DNA of 64,000 bases. It comes from Shewanella acanthi. Lineage in GTDB: Bacteria > Pseudomonadota > Gammaproteobacteria > Enterobacterales > Shewanellaceae. Positions 13,626-21,284 of this stretch are shown here, one piece after another. The notes under the pieces are model-generated. The model was not told the origin of the DNA. It was given only the letters and a program-made list of their open reading frames with translations, and searched no databases. The DNA is taken from NCBI RefSeq assembly GCF_019457475.1, contig NZ_CP080413.1, forward strand, positions 4,030,001 to 4,094,000. The letters run 5' to 3'. The stretch's first letter is position 1; each line of letters opens with the position of its first letter. The position numbers and the translations under genes were made by a program.

Positions 13626-13976
13626 ATGAAAGGTTGGATCCTAATTGCAATCATCTGTGGTGTTATTTATTACCTTTACACAGAAACAGATAAGTTAGAT
13701 GAGCCTATCGAGAAGACCGAGCAAATGGTCAAAAAGATAGAGGATAAAGTCGGCTCGATGACGGGTACTCAAATTATTAAGATTAATCAGCAGCGCACTC
13801 AAGCCAGAAAAGCCATTTTAGAACGGTTATCCGCCGCCGAATTGGAAGAATTTAATAAAATCCCGCTGACCGAAGACGGAATTGCCGACTTTAAAGAGTC
13901 CTATTGCAATAGTAAATATCCCGAGCATCCCGTCTTTAGTCGAGATAATTTGTTTTATATCTGCGACAAGCTCTAA
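13626..13976 (+). CDS. Small single-pass membrane protein of unknown function
   Basis: A 116-residue protein when started at the ATG at 13626, which gives an N-terminal TM helix (MKGWILIAIICGVIYYLY). The longer frame begins at 13512 inside the ccoG coding region and is unlikely. After the anchor comes a charged, probably coiled-coil stretch (ETDKLDEPIEKTEQMVKKIE) and a small soluble tail with two Cys near the C-terminus (ESYCNSK and YICDKL) that could form a disulfide if periplasmic. I do not recognise the family. It sits between ccoG (divergent) and menB (same strand, 115 bases on). Confidence 0.7.
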   Translation: MKGWILIAIICGVIYYLYTETDKLDEPIEKTEQMVKKIEDKVGSMTGTQIIKINQQRTQARKAILERLSAAELEEFNKIPLTEDGIADFKESYCNSKYPEHPVFSRDNLFYICDKL

Positions 13977-14091
13977 TTATTCTCAAGGCAAAACGGAATT
14001 TTGCAGCCCATCACTAAGCTTAACGCTTAGGCCATTGCTCCCTCTACTAATTCCGTTTAGCCTTTTGCTTCATTTATAAAGGCATAACACC

Positions 14092-14994
14092 ATGACCAAA
14101 ACAGTATCAGATATTTTTGATCCCACCCTATGGGATGAAGTCAGTGGCTTTAAGTTTGACGATATTACCTATCATAGAGCCAAGGATCACGGCACAGTTC
14201 GGATTGCCATCAATCGCCCAGATTGCCTGAATGCCTTTCGTCCAAAGACAGTCGATGAACTTTACGTTGCCCTCGACCACGCCCGCCAATGGTCAGATGT
14301 CGGCTGCGTATTACTCACGGGTAACGGCCCATCGGCTAAGGGACAACACTCTTTCTGCTCCGGTGGCGATCAGCGCATTCGCGGTAAAGATGGTTATAAG
14401 TATGAAGGCGCAGAGGAAGGCAAAGCCGATTTAGCCAGAATGGGTCGCCTGCATATTTTAGAAGTGCAGCGTCTCATCCGCTTTATGCCAAAGGTCGTGA
14501 TTGCGGTGGTACCAGGTTGGGCGGTTGGCGGCGGACACAGCCTGCACGTTGTATGCGACCTAACGCTTGCCTCGAAAGAACACGCAGTATTTAAGCAAAC
14601 CGACCCCGATGTCGCGAGCTTCGACTCAGGTTACGGCAGCGCCTATTTAGCGAAAATGGTCGGTCAAAAACGCGCTCGTGAAATCTTCTTCTGCGGCTTT
14701 AACTACAGCGCAGATGAAGCCTTTGCCATGGGCATGGTAAATAAATCCGTACCCCACGTAGAATTGGAAATCGAAGCCTTACGCTGGGCGAAAGAGATTA
14801 ACTCTAAATCGCCAACTGCGATGCGTATGCTGAAGTACGGCTTCAACATGACCGACGATGGTATGGTTGGCCAACAGTTGTTTGCTGGTGAAGCGACACG
14901 TTTAGCCTATGCCAGCGCCGAAGCGCAGGAAGGTCGTGATGCCTTCCTCGAGAAGCGTGACCAAGACTTCTCTTCTTTCCCTTGGCACTACTAA
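14092..14994 (+). CDS. menB: 1,4-dihydroxy-2-naphthoyl-CoA synthase
   Basis: A crotonase-fold enzyme of menaquinone synthesis that cyclises o-succinylbenzoyl-CoA to 1,4-dihydroxy-2-naphthoyl-CoA. The 300-residue length and specific motifs distinguish MenB from ordinary enoyl-CoA hydratases: FCSGGDQRIRG (oxyanion loop, about 98-108), the disordered-loop segment DGYKYEG, PGWAVGGGHSLH (about 140-151), and FDSGYGSAYLA (about 181-191) with the conserved Asp/Ser/Tyr region. The C-terminus ends FSSFPWHY, also typical. The other men genes are not adjacent. A terminator follows. Confidence 0.95.
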   Translation: MTKTVSDIFDPTLWDEVSGFKFDDITYHRAKDHGTVRIAINRPDCLNAFRPKTVDELYVALDHARQWSDVGCVLLTGNGPSAKGQHSFCSGGDQRIRGKDGYKYEGAEEGKADLARMGRLHILEVQRLIRFMPKVVIAVVPGWAVGGGHSLHVVCDLTLASKEHAVFKQTDPDVASFDSGYGSAYLAKMVGQKRAREIFFCGFNYSADEAFAMGMVNKSVPHVELEIEALRWAKEINSKSPTAMRMLKYGFNMTDDGMVGQQLFAGEATRLAYASAEAQEGRDAFLEKRDQDFSSFPWHY

Positions 14995-15045
14995 GTCGCT
15001 TTATATAAAGCCACACGATCTTAGGCGTGGGTAAGCGAGTCATTC

Positions 15046-15078
15046 AAAGGCCTTCAATCGAGGGCCTTTATTTTTTAC
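15046..15078 (+). terminator. menB terminator
   Basis: AAAGGCC (15046-15052) pairs with GGCCTTT (15063-15069) around a loop of about 10 bases, then a T-rich tail (TATTTTTT). It lies about 50 bases after the menB stop. Confidence 0.8.
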
Positions 15079-15136
15079 CGATGATTAATCGAAAAAAACG
15101 TTTGCGATAATCTTAATAACCCTCTTTAAAATAAAA

Positions 15137-15151
15137 TGAGAATTGTTATCA
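15137..15151 (+). promoter_or_regulatory. Fur box
   Basis: TGAGAATTGTTATCA matches the 7-1-7 Fur consensus TGATAATNATTATCA at 12 of the 14 fixed positions (one mismatch per half). It lies 43 bases before the DUF2061 start codon, where it would overlap the promoter. Iron-dependent repression is inferred. Confidence 0.7.
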
Positions 15152-15193
15152 TTTGAATATCCCAGTTGGGGCCATTATTAGAGGATTTCAAAA

Positions 15194-15397
15194 ATGACTA
15201 AAACATTAACTTTTGCAGCATTACACTTCAGCGTCGCTTTTAGTGTCACCTACGCCTTAACTGGCAGTGTATTAGTTGGGGGCGCGGTCGCCTTAATCGA
15301 ACCCGCTATCAATACTGTCGTTTTCTATTTCCACGACAAAGTATGGAAACAATATGAAGCAAAGAAGCAGCAAACTCCGCAGCCTTTGACGGCTTAA
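15194..15397 (+). CDS. DUF2061 small membrane protein
   Basis: A 67-residue DUF2061 protein with two TM helices (about 5-24 and 26-48) around the family motif VALIEPAINTVVFYFHDKVW. Members of this family are small inner-membrane proteins of unknown function. A Fur-type operator immediately upstream suggests induction under iron limitation. It is flanked by terminators on both sides, so it is a single-gene unit. Confidence 0.85.
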   Translation: MTKTLTFAALHFSVAFSVTYALTGSVLVGGAVALIEPAINTVVFYFHDKVWKQYEAKKQQTPQPLTA

Positions 15398-15434
15398 CCA
15401 AATGCACTTAGCTATATAACTCTAATAAGCCCCA

Positions 15435-15463
15435 ACAAAAAACCGCCTTAAGGCGGTTTTTTG
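15435..15463. terminator. Bidirectional terminator
   Basis: A perfect palindromic stem, AAAACCGCCTT/AAGGCGGTTTT (15438-15460), flanked by A and T runs. It ends both the DUF2061 gene (+) and the TauE-like gene (-). Confidence 0.88.
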
Positions 15464-15490
15464 CATTCATGTACAGCGCAAATATTGTTT

Positions 15491-16207
15491 TTATAACCAG
15501 ACACCCGCGATCATATTCAACGCCAACCCCGTTAACAGGATTTTGATGACCGGCTTTATCAGCTCCCGTTTAACCCTATTGCGCAAATGATTCCCAACAA
15601 AGGACCCCGCGATAGAACAGAGAGTCATGGTCAGTAGTACGGGCACATAATCCCAGAGGGCAAAACCCATCACCCCAAATACCGCTAACTTTGAAAGATG
15701 GGTAATGGTCATAAACATTGAACTAGTGGCAATGACCTCGTTATGATCCTCGGACTGCTTATTCAAAATACTTAGGCCTAAGGGCCCAGTCGCCCCGACC
15801 ACCAGCCCCAATCCCGTTTGTAAAAAGCCCACCAGATAGAAGTTCTCGTAGCGGCTAATAAGCTGAGCAAACCGAGAACTCCAAGTATTGAGCAAAAGAT
15901 AAATCCCAATCGCCAGCGGAATATAGTCGCTGAGGATATTGAGCAAGAGCATTCCAAATACCGCAATCCCAGCAAGCGAGCCCATTAAAAACGGCCATAA
16001 CAGCTGGCGATTCACATTCTTTAGGTCAAACACCATCCGCGAGGCGTTACTGGCAAGCTGGGTAAATCCATGGATGGGAATAATGACAGCGGCGGGGAGA
16101 AACAGCGGCATCACAGCTATCAATAACATACCGCCACCAAAGCCAATGATGGCGGTCACAATCGAGGTTACATCGGCGATTAATCCTAATGAAAGCTCAA
16201 TGGGCAC
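15491..16207 (-). CDS. TauE/SafE family permease
   Basis: A 238-residue integral membrane protein of the TauE/SafE (sulfite exporter/DUF81) family. It shows seven to eight hydrophobic helices and the family repeat features: GFGGGMLLIAVMPLFLP near residue 22 and GATGPLGLSILNK near 138, the paired glycine-rich loops of the internal duplication. The start is GTG at 16207; no better ATG is in frame upstream. Members export sulfite, sulfoacetate or other organic anions; the substrate is unknown here. It is the last gene of the core segment before the catabolic island. Confidence 0.82.
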   Translation of the reverse strand: MPIELSLGLIADVTSIVTAIIGFGGGMLLIAVMPLFLPAAVIIPIHGFTQLASNASRMVFDLKNVNRQLLWPFLMGSLAGIAVFGMLLLNILSDYIPLAIGIYLLLNTWSSRFAQLISRYENFYLVGFLQTGLGLVVGATGPLGLSILNKQSEDHNEVIATSSMFMTITHLSKLAVFGVMGFALWDYVPVLLTMTLCSIAGSFVGNHLRNRVKRELIKPVIKILLTGLALNMIAGVWL

Positions 16208-16408
16208 AATGGGATTCGACGTGGGGAGATACTAATTGCCATAGTAGCAACCCCCTCACTGCTAGGGAATGAATTACATCGAGCAACTCATTATCTTGAC
16301 GAAGTTTTACTAGACGCAATCTCACTATCGTTAGTCGCAATAGTTCATCGCATGGTTAGCAGCATGGGCTAACCGAATTCAAGCTTCCATAACGCCCTTA
16401 AAAAGACA

Positions 16409-16430
16409 AATGACATAACAATATATCTTT
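16409..16430. promoter_or_regulatory. Island operator 1 (9-4-9 inverted repeat)
   Basis: AATGACATA-N4-TATATCTTT, one mismatch per half from the recurring island motif AATGATATA-N4-TATATCATT, with the same 9-4-9 spacing. It lies 68 bases upstream of the first island gene (16499). It extends the regulon to the leftmost operon and marks the island boundary. Confidence 0.7.
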
Positions 16431-16498
16431 TATCTTGAAAGCAACACGCAGTTGATTTTTAATGGGGTATTCCTAAAACAAGCAAGGACTCGCTGTCG

Positions 16499-17182
16499 AT
16501 GCTTTCATTGTTAAACCTCACGATTACCCTTATTGATATTGCCCTATTACTGTATGTCTGTACTGCAATACCTAGCTCCCATCGCAGCGGGCAAGGACGC
16601 AGCATATTTCTCGTTGCGCTGCTCTTTGGCATGGCCTACGACAATCTGGTTGTCGCCGCAGGCAACTGGTTTATCGGTGAACCTTGGTTCACCCCTGTGA
16701 GCATGATGCGCTTTTATTGTCATGTGCTCACACTGCCTTTTTTGAGCCTGTTCACCTACTCAATTATCCGTGAAGCGGGACTCGCATTAGGGCAAAGCAA
16801 AGTGTTTTTAATGTTAAGCCTGTTAGTCACCCTAAGCACCCTTATCTACGGCATCAGCCACGAATTAGTGGGTTTACAGTTGGTTGAGACCAGCCAACTT
16901 GGCATTCAACGTATGACCAACGCCAACGGCTCAGCGCCTATTGCGACCATAGTCACCAACCTGTTCACAATTATTTTGTCTGCTTATCTGTGGCGAAAAA
17001 CGGGTTGGAAAGTACTCTGCCTCGGCTCGATGTTTATCTTTGTTGTCAATGCCGTCGCAGCGGGTAAACCTTGGGGATTTATCGCTGGCAATCTGGTTGA
17101 AATCGTCTTTGTGTTAAGTCTTATCATCACCCATCAAAATATCACTACAAACCGCTATCCAGCTAAGCAGGTAACAGCATGA
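16499..17182 (+). CDS. Multi-pass membrane protein of unknown function
   Basis: A 227-residue protein with about seven hydrophobic helices, beginning almost at the N-terminus and no cleavable signal peptide. I do not recognise the family. It is the first gene of a tight three-gene operon: its stop overlaps the next start by 4 bases (ATGA). The two downstream genes are alpha/beta hydrolases, one membrane-anchored and one lipoprotein. An SD-like AAGGA lies 10 bases before the ATG. Given the operon and the upstream operator it may aid uptake or membrane handling of a hydrophobic substrate; this is inference only. Confidence 0.7.
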   Translation: MLSLLNLTITLIDIALLLYVCTAIPSSHRSGQGRSIFLVALLFGMAYDNLVVAAGNWFIGEPWFTPVSMMRFYCHVLTLPFLSLFTYSIIREAGLALGQSKVFLMLSLLVTLSTLIYGISHELVGLQLVETSQLGIQRMTNANGSAPIATIVTNLFTIILSAYLWRKTGWKVLCLGSMFIFVVNAVAAGKPWGFIAGNLVEIVFVLSLIITHQNITTNRYPAKQVTA

Positions 17183-18147
17183 GACTACGCAGCTTGATCC
17201 TATTACCCTTTATTAAATTATTACTACTGTTGATTGTGGGCTATGTGCTATGGGTACTAATTGCCTACCGCGATATTCCTGTCGGAGAACTCGAACAACG
17301 TTACGGCGGCGATAACCTTCAACGCGTGATGGTCGACGGCGTCAACCTGCGTTATAAAGTAGAAGGCAAAGGCCCTGTATTAGTGCTGCTCCATTCCCAC
17401 TACTACACCATGCGTCAATGGCAACCTTGGGTCGATGAACTCAGCGATCGCTTCACTTTAGTGCGCTTTGATCTCACCAGCCACGGTTTAACGGGGCCAG
17501 ATCCGAGCGGCGATTATTCCCGTGAACGTGGCACCGCACTGTTAAAGGGGCTGCTCGATCATCTCAATATTCATCAGGCCAGCATTGTCGGCTCCTCAAC
17601 TGGTGCGGGTATCGCCTACACTTTTGCCGCTAAGTATCCAGAGCGAACCCAAAGCCTAGTGCTTATCAATGCACCAGGCATGCCCAAGACCTCAAATAAA
17701 TACATGGATAAAACCCTACCGAGTTGGGGCAGCTTTATTTTTTACCTGCTACCGCAGAGGCTATTTAACGCTTTCCTTAAGGCACCCATTATCGACGACA
17801 GCCTAGTGACACCGGAATCGGTTACCGAGTTCTTCGACATGTACCGCCGCGAGGGCAATCGCAGTGCCGAATATGCGCGCATGCGAGCCTACGAAAAGGG
17901 AGATGTTTCTTCGCTGCTCGCCAAAATTACCGCCCCCGTGCTGGTAATGTGGGGCGCGAAGAATCCGCAGTTACCCTTAGAACATGTTGAGCAGTTCAAG
18001 CAAAAACTTAACAAGAGTAAGGCAGTTGAGAGCATTGTCTATCCCGATGTAGGGCATGTTATCCCGCTCGAAATACCCTATCAGTCAGCCAAAGATGTGG
18101 CTGCATTCGTCAACGCCAAGCTTGAGCCTCAACATCAGGAATCATGA
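17179..18147 (+). CDS. Membrane-anchored alpha/beta hydrolase
   Basis: A 322-residue alpha/beta hydrolase with an N-terminal TM anchor (about residues 8-29), so the catalytic domain is probably on the periplasmic face. Motifs: oxyanion-side LLHSHYYT near 70-77 where HG is usual, FDLTSHGLTG near 98-106, nucleophile elbow GSSTG with Ser140, Asp region MWGAKNPQLP and DVGHVIP with the probable catalytic His. The fold resembles meta-cleavage-product hydrolases and pheophytinase-type esterases. Its place in the island suggests cleavage of an ester side chain (phytyl or methyl propionate) from a membrane-soluble tetrapyrrole. That substrate is speculative; the family call is firm. Confidence 0.78.
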   Translation: MRLRSLILLPFIKLLLLLIVGYVLWVLIAYRDIPVGELEQRYGGDNLQRVMVDGVNLRYKVEGKGPVLVLLHSHYYTMRQWQPWVDELSDRFTLVRFDLTSHGLTGPDPSGDYSRERGTALLKGLLDHLNIHQASIVGSSTGAGIAYTFAAKYPERTQSLVLINAPGMPKTSNKYMDKTLPSWGSFIFYLLPQRLFNAFLKAPIIDDSLVTPESVTEFFDMYRREGNRSAEYARMRAYEKGDVSSLLAKITAPVLVMWGAKNPQLPLEHVEQFKQKLNKSKAVESIVYPDVGHVIPLEIPYQSAKDVAAFVNAKLEPQHQES

Positions 18148-18150
18148 TTT

Positions 18151-19179
18151 ATGAAGAATAAAACTATGCATAAAACCCTGTTGGCCCTGCTGCTAACCAC
18201 TGCCATAACCGGTTGCAGTGACCCCGAACTACCTTTAGCTAAGCCGCTTAATGCCGAAGCAAGCCAAATGGCGCAAATTCCATTTTTACAGCAGGGGGAA
18301 TTTGCCGTGGTGACCCACCGCGACTTAGTCGTGCCCGAGAGTCAAAACCAACGCGAACTCGAGTTAAGTGTGTTCTACCCAAAACAAGGTCAAAACCACC
18401 CGCTCATCTTCTTCTCCCACGGTAATTGGTCGTCGAAGGATAAATACGACAATGTGATTAACTATTGGGTGAGTCACGGTTATGTGGTTATCGCGCCCAA
18501 TCATTTAGATTGCTGCTCGCAGGTCACGGGCATAGTGAACAGCCTGCGTTACGGCAACTTCGGCCTGATTGAAAATCGAGTAAAAGACTTTAGCTATTTA
18601 ATTGACCACTATTCCGAGTTAGAACAGCTTTTACCTGCGCTAAAAGGTAAGGGGGATATTAATCACATCGCCCTCGCAGGCCATTCCTTCGGTGCCTTTA
18701 CCGCCCAGCAGTTCGGCGGCGCAGGCACGCTGAACACCGACGATAAGAGCTATCATTTCTATTCCGACCCTAGGGTGAAAGCCATTGTCGCCCTGTCGCC
18801 ACCCGGCCCCATGTTCGACGAAATTACCGCCCAAAGCTGGCAAAAACTTTCCACCCCAACCTTTAACACCACAGGCACTTGGGATTTAGATAAGTACTTT
18901 TTTACCGATTGGCAGATGCACAAGATGGCGTTCGACAGCGCCCAGCCCAGTAACAACTATGTGTTAGTCACCCAAGGTGCCGACCATTATCTGGGAAATT
19001 TAATTTGCAGACCCGAGCGCGAAGCCGCGCCGCAAAAGGATGCGCTGATGATGCTCAATGCCACTTCAACCGCCTTTTTAGCTGCCTATTTAAAGCAGGA
19101 CGAACAGGCTAAAACCTTCCTGCAAAACGGCCGCCTAAAGGATCTCACTGCGGGATTTTCTACGGTCGAATATCGTTAG
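18151..19179 (+). CDS. Lipoprotein alpha/beta hydrolase, dienelactone hydrolase/chlorophyllase-like
   Basis: A 342-residue exported lipoprotein hydrolase. The signal peptide ends in the lipobox AITGC (lipidated Cys22). The core resembles the PAF-acetylhydrolase-II/chlorophyllase-type group: LIFFSHGNWSS near 85-94, SHGYVVIAPNHLDC near 108-121, nucleophile elbow AGHSFGAF with Ser179, and GADHYL near the C-terminus carrying the probable His. It is third in its operon, 3 bases after the preceding stop. It could remove the phytyl ester of chlorophyll-type pigments at the membrane or cell surface, but other lipophilic esters are equally possible. A bidirectional terminator follows. Confidence 0.75.
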   Translation: MKNKTMHKTLLALLLTTAITGCSDPELPLAKPLNAEASQMAQIPFLQQGEFAVVTHRDLVVPESQNQRELELSVFYPKQGQNHPLIFFSHGNWSSKDKYDNVINYWVSHGYVVIAPNHLDCCSQVTGIVNSLRYGNFGLIENRVKDFSYLIDHYSELEQLLPALKGKGDINHIALAGHSFGAFTAQQFGGAGTLNTDDKSYHFYSDPRVKAIVALSPPGPMFDEITAQSWQKLSTPTFNTTGTWDLDKYFFTDWQMHKMAFDSAQPSNNYVLVTQGADHYLGNLICRPEREAAPQKDALMMLNATSTAFLAAYLKQDEQAKTFLQNGRLKDLTAGFSTVEYR

Positions 19180-19200
19180 AAACTAAAAAAGTGATTCAAT

Positions 19201-19230
19201 AAAAAACGCCACATGAGTGGCGTTTTTTAT
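19201..19230. terminator. Bidirectional terminator between convergent genes
   Basis: AAAAAACGCCAC, then a 4-base loop, then GTGGCGTTTTTT, a perfect stem with A and T flanks. It serves the hydrolase operon (+) and the rubredoxin reductase gene (-). Confidence 0.88.
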
Positions 19231-19248
19231 TGTCTAACTGTATGCCTG

Positions 19249-20895
19249 TTAAGGCATTAACGCCGGACATTGGCGCTCAAGCTCTGCTTTTCCGGCAACC
19301 TGAGCGCCCGTAAGTGCAAACCCAAGCACATGATTGCCTTGGCGATAAAGCGCGCGTACACCTGTATCCGATGCCTGCTCTATCACCCATTCACCGGCGG
19401 GCAAGGCGCCATCGGCTTGTCTTGGCGGCGGATTCACCACCACAGGAAAGAGTGTCGTCTTCACCGTCACTGGCATTGCGGGATAATGCACACTGGTGAC
19501 TTCACCCATCAGCGTTTTTGCCAGCGCTCTCACCTGCGCCATCATAGGTAAGATGTAATACAGCACATGATTTTCGACCTGAGCACAATCGCCAATGGCA
19601 TATACATCCCGAGCCGAAGTCTGCATCTGTCTGTCGGTCACTATACCGCGCCCCGTAGCAATATTGGCGGCTTTTGCCAACGCAATATTTGGGCTAACAC
19701 CGATGGCCGAGAGCACTAAGTCGGCTTCGATTCGCTCTTGATTCTTCAGTGTCGCGACTATGCCATCGCGGTGACTATCCACACTCTCCACCACAGTGCC
19801 GAAGTGGAATCGAGCGCCCGCTGCACGTAGTGCGCGCTCAACAGACTGAGATGCCTCGCGCGGCAGCAAAGTAGCCAACACCGTCGGCATAGGGTCGACC
19901 ACATCCACCTGAAAACCCGCCTGCAGCAGATCGTTTGCATACTCAGAGCCAATTAATCCAGCACCGATGATCAAGATGCGTTGCTTAGATTTCGCCAAGG
20001 TTCTGAACTTGCCGTAATCGAGCAAATTATTCACGCTGTGGACTTTATGCAGCCCGTCGCCCGTTAATGGCGCCTGAATACAATTTGCACCCGTTGCCAA
20101 CACCAATTTATGGTAGGGCTGCACGCCTTTATCAGCCACGCTAATAGTCTTAGCCTGAGTATCAATACCAGTGACCTGAGTAAAGGTATGAATTTGCACT
20201 CGATACTGCTGCGCCATTTGCTCAGCGGTCTGGCTAACTAAGTCAGCAGCGGATTTATCCTTCGCAAAGCCAGTGGATAACAGCGGCTTAGAATAGAAGT
20301 GACCATCGTCACTGGTGTACATATGGATGACGCTGACAGGATCGAGTTTACGGATTTCCTTCACTAGATTGTAAGCCGCTAAACCACTGCCGATTATCAC
20401 AATCGGTGCCTGCGTAGGATTGGCCTGCGGCGCCATTGCCGCGACCTGCTCTGTTTCGACAACAGGTGATGCGACGGCTTCACGCACCACACGTTTGATT
20501 TCGCGCATATCGAAGTCGGCCTTGGCGACGCCACACTCAGGGCATAACCAGTCGTTAGGAATATCTTCCCAGCGAGTGCCGGGCGCAATACCGTCATCTG
20601 GCCAACCCTTCGATTCATCGTAAATCCAGCTACAAACTTGGCATTCCCAAATACGGTACTCAACAGCCTCAGTTTGCACATTCATCGCGGCGATAGGCGC
20701 AGCCACTTCATCCACCGATTCACTTATCGCAATCATCTCGAAGTCGGCTTTACCCACACCACATTCGGGGCAATTCCAGTCATTAGGAATATCTTCCCAG
20801 CGAGTACCTGGAGCAATGCCATCCTCTGGCCAACCCTTTGATTCATCGTAAACCCAGGCGCACACCTGGCATTCCCAAATTTTATACTTTGACAT
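19249..20895 (-). CDS. Double rubredoxin fused to NAD(P)H:rubredoxin reductase
   Basis: A 548-residue self-contained electron-transfer protein. Two rubredoxin domains lie in tandem: residues 1-55 (Cys9, 12, 42, 45) and 78-132 (Cys85, 88, 118, 121), about 85% identical to each other. They are followed by a linker and a flavoprotein of the pyridine nucleotide-disulfide oxidoreductase class (about 163-548) with FAD motif IIGSGLAAYNLV, NAD motif IIGAGLIGSEYA and the FAD-ribityl motif YAIGDCAQ. NADH-to-FAD-to-rubredoxin transfer is known for alkane hydroxylase partners. Here the gene is divergent from a Rieske oxygenase with a shared operator, so I infer it reduces that oxygenase and perhaps the RCCR-like reductases, which need one-electron donors. 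No ferredoxin gene is visible in the island. Confidence 0.9.
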   Translation of the reverse strand: MSKYKIWECQVCAWVYDESKGWPEDGIAPGTRWEDIPNDWNCPECGVGKADFEMIAISESVDEVAAPIAAMNVQTEAVEYRIWECQVCSWIYDESKGWPDDGIAPGTRWEDIPNDWLCPECGVAKADFDMREIKRVVREAVASPVVETEQVAAMAPQANPTQAPIVIIGSGLAAYNLVKEIRKLDPVSVIHMYTSDDGHFYSKPLLSTGFAKDKSAADLVSQTAEQMAQQYRVQIHTFTQVTGIDTQAKTISVADKGVQPYHKLVLATGANCIQAPLTGDGLHKVHSVNNLLDYGKFRTLAKSKQRILIIGAGLIGSEYANDLLQAGFQVDVVDPMPTVLATLLPREASQSVERALRAAGARFHFGTVVESVDSHRDGIVATLKNQERIEADLVLSAIGVSPNIALAKAANIATGRGIVTDRQMQTSARDVYAIGDCAQVENHVLYYILPMMAQVRALAKTLMGEVTSVHYPAMPVTVKTTLFPVVVNPPPRQADGALPAGEWVIEQASDTGVRALYRQGNHVLGFALTGAQVAGKAELERQCPALMP

Positions 20896-21284
20896 TTACA
20901 CCTCAGACCAAACGTGCATTTATATATTTAAGTTCAAGCACATAAATCTAAACAGCGAGTCACATGGTGAACGTTGTTGGCAACCTTATCCAATTAGGGA
21001 TATCGGCATTGCTACTAAATCTAGACAACCATCTAGTTACATAGTGCCAAAACTTTTGCTAAATTCAACCCAAATGATATATTACTATATCATTAAAGTT
21101 GATAACGAGTTCTTAACAACGCATTTGCTTGGGATGCATTAGGGTAGAACCTCTTACAACGGCTGTTATCTACTCAGCTTAAAAGATGCCAAGCAAAACA
21201 ATTAAACGCTAAGTGTTGTAGAACCTGTCATAGGCTCGAAAACGTAACATATAAGAAATTCAATATATTAAGGGAATAGCGGCC
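20896..21284. other. Divergent promoter region
   Basis: A 389-base AT-rich intergenic region between the rubredoxin reductase and Rieske genes. Apart from the operator at 21073-21094 I see no gene. An octamer TAGAACCT occurs twice (about 21147 and 21218), of unknown meaning. Confidence 0.6.
21073..21094. promoter_or_regulatory. Island operator 2 (perfect 9-4-9 inverted repeat)
   Basis: AATGATATA (21073-21081), spacer TTAC, TATATCATT (21086-21094): a perfect inverted repeat. It lies between the divergent rubredoxin reductase and Rieske oxygenase genes and could control both. Confidence 0.85.

Noticed and set aside
21147..21225. Octamer TAGAACCT occurring twice in the Rieske promoter region
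   Set aside because: Too short and without symmetry; could arise by chance in 389 AT-rich bases.
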